Below are positions 1 to 5,169 of a stretch of DNA of 6,442 nt, piece by piece. The notes under the pieces were generated by a model. That model searched no databases and had not been told where the DNA came from. It worked only from the letters and a program-made list of their open reading frames with translations. The translations under genes and the position numbers were made by a program. Source of the stretch: Bacteroidales bacterium (GTDB lineage: Bacteria; Bacteroidota; Bacteroidia; Bacteroidales; DYOH01); the NCBI GenBank assembly GCA_030632545.1, contig DAOVUO010000157.1, positions 1 through 6,442 of the forward strand, given 5' to 3'. How positions within the stretch are numbered: position 1 is the stretch's first letter; each line of letters begins with the position of its first letter.

Positions 1-464
1 CCTACCCAAACAGAGTTGTAGTTTTCTAGTCTGGCATCAATTAGCTTTATTGCTTGTAATACACTATCGGTACTTTTTATAGGAAGCTGATTTGTTCCTA
101 GCACCATAATTACAAAATCGGGCTTATAATTATTCAAATACCAAGTTAAAGTATCTACACGTGCAAATTGCTCTATTGTAGCACTTACCCACGATATTGT
201 TTTAAGCTGATGTTTATTAGTGTGCGAATATGTCTTTAAACCTTTCATTAAAAAATAGGCTTGCGAATCGCCAATTAGCAGTATTCGTTTAGATGCCGTA
301 TCTATTCCTGTAACTTTTCGCTCAATTAATGTCCTTAATCTTACAGTATTAAGCTCCAGTGCAGTAGTCGGAATTATCCTATTGCTATAAGTATAATGAA
401 TACTTATAGCTGCAACTCCCACTATCAGAATCAATAAAGGATATAAGATTTGTCTATTTAGCAT
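1..464 (-). CDS. Membrane-anchored SGNH/GDSL-type hydrolase-like protein, N-terminal part (cut by window edge)
   Basis: The reading frame is open from an ATG at 464 to the left edge, giving 154 residues with no stop; the C-terminus is outside the window. Residues about 5-22 are a hydrophobic segment (PLLILIVGVAAI) that looks like an uncleaved membrane anchor, so the rest probably faces the periplasm. Residues 61-68 read ILLIGDSQ, a beta strand followed by the GDS block I motif of SGNH hydrolases, with Ser67 as the expected nucleophile. Residues 119-126 read IMVLGTNQ, matching block III (GxND), with Asn125 as the oxyanion Asn but Gln instead of Asp after it. The Asp/His block V would lie beyond the edge, so catalysis cannot be confirmed. 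Such proteins often remove or transfer acyl groups on surface polysaccharides; that role is inference. The start lies 19 bases after the stop of the glycosylasparaginase gene, which suggests co-transcription. The family call is fairly safe; the substrate is unknown. Confidence 0.7.
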   Translation of the reverse strand, partial: MLNRQILYPLLILIVGVAAISIHYTYSNRIIPTTALELNTVRLRTLIERKVTGIDTASKRILLIGDSQAYFLMKGLKTYSHTNKHQLKTISWVSATIEQFARVDTLTWYLNNYKPDFVIMVLGTNQLPIKSTDSVLQAIKLIDARLENYNSVWV

Positions 465-483
465 TTTACAGATATTGGCTTTT

Positions 484-1473
484 CTATTTTAGTAAATATT
501 CAGCATCAATTAAATTATTACCCTTTTTATCGTATTGTGCATAGTTAAAGCCTTTATGAATACTATATGCACCAGTTTCGCCTTGTTTGTTGAGTGCCAA
601 ATAGCCAATTTGAAATTTCTCATAATCGGGCAGCTTTTGCTTTATTCTATCAATGGCCTTTTCGCAAGCCTCTTGCGGACTCATCCCATTTCGCATAAAT
701 TCCACGATTAAAAAACTACCAAGGGTTTTTAGCACCAACTCACCCATACCAGTTGCCACTGCTCCTCCCACTTCATTATCCACAAACATTCCTGCGCCAA
801 TAATAGGAGAATCCCCAACTCTTCCGTGCATTTTAAAAGCCACACCACTCGTTGTACACGCTCCCGACAAATCGCCATTAGCATCTAAGGCCAACATTCC
901 TATAGTGTCGTGGTTTTCGATATTAATTACTGGCTTATAATTCGCCTTAAGCCTCCATTTTTCCCAAGCTTGTTTTGCTTTATCGGTTAGCAAGTCAGTT
1001 TTTTCAAACCCACTTTCAATAGCAAATTGAAATGCGCCTTTACCCGAAAGCATTACATGAGGAGTTTTGTCCATTACCAAACGTGCAACAGCAATAGGAT
1101 GCACAATATTTTGCAAAAAGGAAATCGAACCAGCATTACCTGTTTCGTCCATAATACAAGCATCAAGAGTAACATTACCATCTCTATCAGGAAAACCGCC
1201 AAGTCCAACACTTGTGTTTTCAGGATCGGCTTCGGTTTGCATTACACCTTTTTCAACAGCATCCACTGCTTTACCATTTGCTTTTAGAACATCCCACGCA
1301 GGCTTATTGGCTTCAATACCATGACTCCATGTAGATAGTACAAGCGGCTTATTTCTCAGGCGTTGTTTTGTAGTTCTAATATTTTCTTTCGCATTCAATC
1401 TGCCAGAAACTGCAAATGAGCCTATGGCCGCAACCAATGACTTTACTATAAAACTTCGTCGTGATACTTTCAT
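484..1473 (-). CDS. Glycosylasparaginase / N4-(beta-N-acetylglucosaminyl)-L-asparaginase family Ntn hydrolase with Tat signal
   Basis: A 329-residue precursor of the family that splits the GlcNAc-Asn bond of N-linked glycopeptides (peptidase family T2; related to plant-type asparaginases and isoaspartyl peptidases). The N-terminus has a twin-arginine motif (SRRSFIVK, residues 4-11) followed by a hydrophobic stretch to about residue 24, so it is probably exported folded to the periplasm. The autocleavage site is HDTIG at 188-192, with Thr190 the expected nucleophile of the beta chain. The key residues I recall for the Flavobacterium enzyme (Trp11, Thr152, Thr170, Arg180, Asp183, Gly204) all map with one constant offset of 38 to Trp49, Thr190, Thr208, Arg218, Asp221 and Gly242. 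GRVGDSP (217-223) and ATGMGE (240-245) are the matching loops. This favours true glycosylasparaginase over L-asparaginase or isoaspartyl peptidase, but the substrate is not proven. The start ATG is set by the Tat motif; there is no Shine-Dalgarno, as is usual in Bacteroidota. It lies 26 bases after the 205-residue gene and 19 before the SGNH-like gene. Confidence 0.9.
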   Translation of the reverse strand: MKVSRRSFIVKSLVAAIGSFAVSGRLNAKENIRTTKQRLRNKPLVLSTWSHGIEANKPAWDVLKANGKAVDAVEKGVMQTEADPENTSVGLGGFPDRDGNVTLDACIMDETGNAGSISFLQNIVHPIAVARLVMDKTPHVMLSGKGAFQFAIESGFEKTDLLTDKAKQAWEKWRLKANYKPVINIENHDTIGMLALDANGDLSGACTTSGVAFKMHGRVGDSPIIGAGMFVDNEVGGAVATGMGELVLKTLGSFLIVEFMRNGMSPQEACEKAIDRIKQKLPDYEKFQIGYLALNKQGETGAYSIHKGFNYAQYDKKGNNLIDAEYLLK

Positions 1474-1499
1474 TTATATAAATTTTGTGGATAAAATGC

Positions 1500-2117
1500 C
1501 TATATTGAATATGGATCTTGAAATTTAGATCTTATTCTATCCATAAAACTTAATTTAACTCTATCCGAATGTTTATTGTTTTCCCATAAAGTAGTATAAC
1601 ATACATACCTAATTTTCCAATTTGAATTATTTACGCTGCAATTTTCAAGTGTTTGTAACAATGCTAAATGCTTATTTGCATTTCCATTACCTAACCAATC
1701 TCCAAGTAAAATAATAGCACGATGTTGAAACACAAACTCGTGATGATTAATATATTGAGCAAGCAATTTTATAATATCATGGGCGAACTCATAATTTACT
1801 CTTGGCATCATTCCAATTTCATCTAACACAGTTAATGTATCAAATGGATAATGCGTTCCCTCTGCATCTTTAAATGCACGTTTAAACTCCCCAACAAAAA
1901 AACTGCCCCACGCTTTAGGGTCTTTTGTGAGAGCCTCGTATATTACACCTATACCCGACATCTCAAACTGAGGGAAAAGTTTTCGTGCATCATCAATAAA
2001 TTCTTGCTTATTACCAGTACTAGCAATTTTAAATATCTCGTCCAAAATATCTTCCTGCTGATTTATATCATAATCATAAAAATCAATAGCCTTTTCTTTT
2101 ATATCCTCTAATCTCAT
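1500..2117 (-). CDS. Uncharacterised 205-residue, probably all-helical cytoplasmic protein
   Basis: I do not recognise this family. The protein has no signal peptide or membrane segment and begins with a charged helix (MRLEDIKEKAIDFYDYD). It looks helical throughout. Two stretches in the C-terminal half, about 131-142 (QHRAIILLGDWL) and 167-179 (WKIRYVCYTTLWE), resemble the second helices of HEAT/ARM-type repeats, separated by a Gly/Asn turn at 143-148 and an Asn-rich turn at 163-166; this is only a visual impression. Residues 66-80 (DPKAWGSFFVGEFKR) and 88-106 (a loop ending in IGMMPR) hold many aromatic and Gly/Pro residues and could be the best-conserved core. The ATG at 2117 is the only sensible start, with no Shine-Dalgarno before it. 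It is probably first in the possible three-gene minus-strand unit, 26 bases before the glycosylasparaginase gene, but nothing in its sequence links it to export or glycans. It is a credible gene by length, by normal amino-acid composition and by the spacing of its neighbours. Confidence 0.8.
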   Translation of the reverse strand: MRLEDIKEKAIDFYDYDINQQEDILDEIFKIASTGNKQEFIDDARKLFPQFEMSGIGVIYEALTKDPKAWGSFFVGEFKRAFKDAEGTHYPFDTLTVLDEIGMMPRVNYEFAHDIIKLLAQYINHHEFVFQHRAIILLGDWLGNGNANKHLALLQTLENCSVNNSNWKIRYVCYTTLWENNKHSDRVKLSFMDRIRSKFQDPYSI

Positions 2118-2190
2118 GCTTAATAATTGTTATTTATTAATGTTTAATTGTTAACGCTAAATACACGTGATAAGCTGCTATTTTAAACAA

Positions 2191-2220
2191 CGAACTAGCT
2201 GTGTTATATTCCATAACAAT
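2191..2220 (-). promoter_or_regulatory. Weak candidate Bacteroidota-type promoter for the 205-residue gene
   Basis: On the minus strand an ATTG (2217-2220) is followed after 19 bases by TAGTTCG (2191-2197), a poor match to the Bacteroidota -33/-7 pattern TTTG-N19-21-TAnnTTTG. Transcription would start near 2184, giving a leader of about 67 bases. Neither box is exact, so this is only a candidate. Confidence 0.22.
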
Positions 2221-2306
2221 TTCATAATGCTTATTTTGTTGCGGGTAAAGTTAGTGAAATAATTCGAAAGCTTTCTTAACTGCAAAATGGAATGCCTTAA
2301 TGAGGT

Positions 2307-2384
2307 AAAACCTTCCATTGTTAATACTACATGGAAGCGTTCAAACAAAAACCTTCCATCGTTCCAAAGAACATGGAAGCGTTT
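2307..2384 (-). repeat. Two tandem hairpin repeat units with identical arms and different loops; possible tandem terminators
   Basis: Unit 1 spans 2307-2341 and unit 2 spans 2348-2383. Both begin with AAAACCTTCCAT and end with ATGGAAGCGTT on the plus strand, exactly the same in both copies, while the 12-13 bases between the arms differ. Within each unit the arms pair as CTTCCAT/ATGGAAG, extended by AAC/GTT across a bulged C. In unit 2 the loop forms a second stem, GTTC-CAAA-GAAC (2361-2372). Read on the minus strand, the direction of hppA transcription, each hairpin is followed by a T run (GGTTTTTGTTT after unit 2, GGTTTT after unit 1), as in an intrinsic terminator. They may therefore be back-up terminators after the hairpin at 2390-2425. 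A small palindromic repeat family scattered in the genome is the other explanation. Confidence 0.65.
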
Positions 2385-2389
2385 ATAAT

Positions 2390-2425
2390 AATAGAAGCAC
2401 TTACCCTAAAGTAAGTGCTTCTATT
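2390..2425 (-). terminator. Probable intrinsic terminator of hppA
   Basis: A perfect 15-bp stem (2390-2404 pairing with 2411-2425) closes a 6-base loop. It starts 44 bases past the hppA stop codon on the minus strand. The T content after the stem is modest (the stem ends in TTCTATT and runs into ATTATAAA), so termination may rely on this stem together with the two hairpins that follow at 2307-2384. Confidence 0.7.
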
Positions 2426-2469
2426 CAGATTTTGCCAAAGAAAATATTTTGGCGTATATTATTGTTCAA

Positions 2470-4851
2470 CTATTCATTTAGTTCTTGCTCACTATTTTCT
2501 TCTGAGTTTAAAGTATTTTCCTCAGCAGTTGTTTCAGCTTCGTTTGTACTTTGCTTTTCGCTTACAATTGTATTTGTTGTTGCTTCTTCAGTAGTTTCAG
2601 CTTTTTCTTGTCCTACAACTACTTCAATAGCCGTAGCTGTATTTAGATTAGCCTCAGCAGGAGTATTCATTTCTAAAGCAATACCAGGGGCAATTACTAA
2701 TGCTACAACCGACATTAATTTTAATAATATATTAAGCGAAGGACCAGATGTATCTTTAAATGGGTCTCCTACGGTATCACCAACAACAGATGCTTTATGC
2801 ACTTCGGAACCTTTTCCGTGCATTTCACCGTCAATCATCACACCATCTTCAACCATTTTTTTAGCATTATCCCATGCACCACCAGCATTCGACATAAATA
2901 TTGCTAAAACAACACCTGATACAGTTACACCAGCTAATAATCCACCTAGCACCTCGGGTCCTGCAATATAACCTGTTAATGCAGGAATAAGTAGAGCTAA
3001 TAAGCCTGGAGCTACCATTTCTTTTAATGAAGAATTAGTAGATATTTCAACACATTTTTCGTACTCACCTTTACCTTCGGCAGCATCAACTATTGCACGG
3101 TCTTCAGGTGTAGCATTTGTTAAATCAGAATCATACTTACGCATTATTTCTAATGCAGCTTTTAAGGCTGGAATCTCTGTAAACTGACGACGTACTTCAA
3201 TAATCATGGCATTTGCAGCTCTACCCACAGCAGCCATTGAAAGTGCTGAGAATAAAAATGGAAGCATTGCTCCTACAAATAATCCAGCTATAATTAATGG
3301 TTCAGAAATATCTATACTTGTAATATTTGCTTGTTGTTTAAAAGCTGTAAACAAAGCTAATGCAGTAAGTGCTGCAGAAGCAATGGCAAAACCTTTACCA
3401 ACAGCGGCAGTAGTATTTCCTACAGCATCTAAACTATCTGTACGTTTTCTTACTTCGGCAGGAAGTTCAGCCATTTCGGCAATACCACCAGCATTATCAG
3501 CTATTGGGCCATAAGCATCTACGGCTAATTGAATACCAGTGTTTGCAAGCATACCAACAGCAGCAATTGCAATACCATATAATCCTGAAAAATAATATGC
3601 TCCAACAATACCACTAGCAATAACTAAAAGTGGAATAGCTGTAGAAATCATACCAACACCTAAACCAGCAATAATGTTTGTAGCAGCACCTGTTTTTGAC
3701 TGCATTACAATATTAGTAACAGGAGGTTTATCTTTAGCCGTATAATACTCAGTAACTTTACCAACTATTAATCCAGCAACCAAACCAATAATAGTTGCCC
3801 AAAAAACACCTATTGATGAATAAACCAATTCGCTAGTACCATCTAATGAAGTAACAACCCATTCTTTGGGTAATAACCAATTAATAATAAAATAAGAAGC
3901 AACTAACATTATACCAGCAGAAGCAAATTCGCCCATATTAAGAGCTGTTTGAGGATTTCCACCTTCTTTAACCTTTACAAAGAAAGTTCCTATTATTGAA
4001 GCAATAATACCTGCTGCAGCTAAAGCTAATGGAAGCATAACTGGTCCCAATGTAAATTTAAGCTGAATAGCATCTGCTGCAATAAACGAAGCACCCAATA
4101 CCATTGTGGCAACAATCGAACCTACAAACGATTCAAATAAATCGGCACCCATACCAGCAACATCACCAACATTATCACCAACATTATCGGCAATAGTAGC
4201 AGGATTAAGCGGATGGTCTTCCGGAATACCAGCTTCAACTTTACCAACTAAATCGGCACCAACATCGGCAGCTTTGGTATAAATACCACCACCAACACGT
4301 GCAAATAATGCAATAGATGATGCACCTAATGAAAAACCAGAAATTACATTAAGAATTGTCATTAAAGTCCAATCAACACCAAGCCATTGGTCGTAGATTA
4401 AAAATAATGACCCTAAACCTAAAACACCTAGAGTTACAACACCAATTCCCATTACAGAACCACCGTTAAAAGCAACTTCTAATGCTTTATTTAATGAAGT
4501 TTGAGCAGCAGTAGTTGTACGAACATTCGCTTTTGTAGCTATATTCATTCCAATAAATCCAGCTAAACCAGACAGTAATGCACCCATAACAAAAGATAAG
4601 GCTACATAACCATTTGAGCTATCCTCAACTTGTCCTTTAGCAAATAGCAAAATTGCCACTGCCAAAACAAAAATTCCGAGTATTTTATACTCTGCTTTCA
4701 AAAATGCCATTGCTCCATCGGCAATATTTTTGCTAATAGATGCAAGCTTTTCGTTTCCCACTTCTTGCTTTTGCATCCATTGTGATCTCCATACCATAAA
4801 CAGAATTCCGAAAATTCCGCTACCTAGTACATAATAGATTAAGTTTTCCAT
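2470..4851 (-). CDS. hppA: Membrane-bound, K+-dependent type ion-translocating pyrophosphatase
   Basis: This 793-residue integral membrane protein hydrolyses cytoplasmic PPi to two Pi and pumps Na+ and/or H+ outward. All hallmark motifs are visible: DVGADLVGKVE (196-206), the acidic Mg-PPi site ADNVGDNVGDVAGMGADLFE (221-240), DAYGPIADNAGG (445-456), SNAGGAWDNAKK (654-665), and the last catalytic block GDTVGDPFKDTSGPSLN (691-707). At the potassium determinant the sequence is GNTTAAVGKG (478-487): Ala482 and Gly485 stand where K+-independent enzymes have Lys and Thr, so this is the K+-dependent class. Glu240 (ADLFES) sits at the helix-6 position typical of Na+-pumping and related bacterial enzymes, whereas plant H+ pumps have Gly there and Glu four residues later. 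Na+ or mixed Na+/H+ transport is therefore likely but unproven. The family is usually about 670-740 residues; here the last 66 residues (728-793) form an extra Glu/Thr/Asn-rich tail. The ATG at 4851 directly precedes the first membrane helix. The gene appears to be transcribed alone. Confidence 0.97.
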   Translation of the reverse strand: MENLIYYVLGSGIFGILFMVWRSQWMQKQEVGNEKLASISKNIADGAMAFLKAEYKILGIFVLAVAILLFAKGQVEDSSNGYVALSFVMGALLSGLAGFIGMNIATKANVRTTTAAQTSLNKALEVAFNGGSVMGIGVVTLGVLGLGSLFLIYDQWLGVDWTLMTILNVISGFSLGASSIALFARVGGGIYTKAADVGADLVGKVEAGIPEDHPLNPATIADNVGDNVGDVAGMGADLFESFVGSIVATMVLGASFIAADAIQLKFTLGPVMLPLALAAAGIIASIIGTFFVKVKEGGNPQTALNMGEFASAGIMLVASYFIINWLLPKEWVVTSLDGTSELVYSSIGVFWATIIGLVAGLIVGKVTEYYTAKDKPPVTNIVMQSKTGAATNIIAGLGVGMISTAIPLLVIASGIVGAYYFSGLYGIAIAAVGMLANTGIQLAVDAYGPIADNAGGIAEMAELPAEVRKRTDSLDAVGNTTAAVGKGFAIASAALTALALFTAFKQQANITSIDISEPLIIAGLFVGAMLPFLFSALSMAAVGRAANAMIIEVRRQFTEIPALKAALEIMRKYDSDLTNATPEDRAIVDAAEGKGEYEKCVEISTNSSLKEMVAPGLLALLIPALTGYIAGPEVLGGLLAGVTVSGVVLAIFMSNAGGAWDNAKKMVEDGVMIDGEMHGKGSEVHKASVVGDTVGDPFKDTSGPSLNILLKLMSVVALVIAPGIALEMNTPAEANLNTATAIEVVVGQEKAETTEEATTNTIVSEKQSTNEAETTAEENTLNSEENSEQELNE

Positions 4852-4886
4852 TCTTGTAATTCAATTAGTTATTTTGTGTGTGGCTG

Positions 4887-4894
4887 CAAAAATA
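4887..4894 (-). promoter_or_regulatory. hppA: Candidate -7 box of the hppA promoter
   Basis: On the minus strand the sequence TATTTTTG exactly matches the Bacteroidota -7 pattern TAnnTTTG. Transcription would begin near 4880 and give a leader of roughly 28 bases. No TTTG is present 19-21 bases upstream, so the -33 box is missing or weak, which keeps confidence low. Confidence 0.4.
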
Positions 4895-5047
4895 TAAATT
4901 TTAAGTATAAGATTTATAGTCTTTTTGCATTTTGAAATCGTTTACATTAATATTAACATGCATACTATTTATGTTGCGCGCCAACCTACTGTTTGTCAGT
5001 GTCTTGTCGAGTAATAATTAGACATTGATATTATAAAAAAAAACAAG

Positions 5048-5087
5048 GTTATATAACACAGTTTGTTATATCCATATATTCGTTATA
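5048..5087 (+). repeat. Three direct GTTATA repeats at 17-bp spacing on the ahcY promoter
   Basis: GTTATA occurs at 5048-5053, 5065-5070 and 5082-5087, exactly 17 bp apart. The first is part of a perfect 10-bp palindrome, GTTATATAAC (5048-5057). The second begins at the last base of the -33 box, and the third overlaps the start of the -7 box of the candidate ahcY promoter. This could be an operator, or chance in AT-rich DNA. Confidence 0.4.
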
Positions 5088-5093
5088 CTTTCG
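5062..5093 (+). promoter_or_regulatory. ahcY: Bacteroidota-type promoter of ahcY
   Basis: TTTG (5062-5065) is followed after exactly 20 bases by TACTTTCG (5086-5093), one mismatch from TAnnTTTG. This is the spacing and form of the main sigma-factor promoter known from Bacteroides and Flavobacterium. Transcription would start near 5100, leaving a leader of about 70 bases. That leader is AT-rich, with no visible riboswitch fold. Confidence 0.6.
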
Positions 5094-5169
5094 TAGGTGG
5101 TGTAGATTTGTTTTTACGCAAGTGTATTTTGTGTTAATTATTAAAAATCAATAACTTACTAAATATAAG

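Larger units (their letters stand above)
2118..2469. other. Intergenic region between hppA and the 205-residue gene
   Basis: This stretch of 352 bases has no convincing gene. Next to hppA (2390-2425) is a perfect 15-bp hairpin, probably the hppA terminator. Next to that (2307-2384) are two tandem copies of a hairpin element. The rest, 2118-2306, is AT-rich and should hold the promoter of the 205-residue gene; only a weak candidate is visible at 2191-2220. An AATGGAA at 2287-2293 could pair with the TTCCATT of the first repeat unit (2313-2319), so it may be a decayed part of a further unit. Confidence 0.7.
4852..5169. other. Divergent hppA-ahcY intergenic region
   Basis: This stretch of 318 AT-rich bases has no gene. 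It holds candidate promoters for both flanking genes (4887-4894 minus, 5062-5093 plus). Upstream of the ahcY promoter are an A9 tract (5035-5043), which could act like an UP element, and three spaced GTTATA repeats (5048-5087). A short GC-rich inverted repeat, GTTG-CGCGC-CAAC (4973-4985), stands out in the otherwise AT-rich sequence and could be a protein-binding site. Both starts lack a Shine-Dalgarno and have A-rich upstream bases. Confidence 0.7.

Noticed and set aside
653..1324. Three plus-strand frames of 85-95 residues opposite the glycosylasparaginase gene
   Set aside because: All are antisense to motifs of a recognised enzyme, and none has a recognisable domain.
2307..2384. Possible CRISPR array
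   Set aside because: There are only two units, the conserved parts are the hairpin arms rather than a whole repeat, the 'spacers' would be 12-13 bases, and no cas gene is near.
2287..2388. A 33-codon plus-strand reading frame through the hairpin repeats, with TWKR encoded twice
   Set aside because: The repeated TWKR comes from the repeated hairpin arm. The first arms are 41 bp apart and fall in different frames, so the repeat is not kept as protein. There is no promoter or conserved protein feature.
2318..2971. A 217-residue plus-strand frame opposite the 3' end of hppA
   Set aside because: It is antisense to well-conserved hppA codons, has a Ser/Thr/Ala/Pro-rich composition expected of a reverse reading, and lacks any family motif or promoter.
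3206..3514. A 102-residue plus-strand frame inside hppA
   Set aside because: It is the reverse reading of conserved pyrophosphatase helices and has no independent coding evidence.
5100..5169. SAH or SAM riboswitch in the ahcY leader
   Set aside because: The leader is only about 70 AT-rich bases, with no GC-rich pseudoknot or multi-stem core that such riboswitches need.
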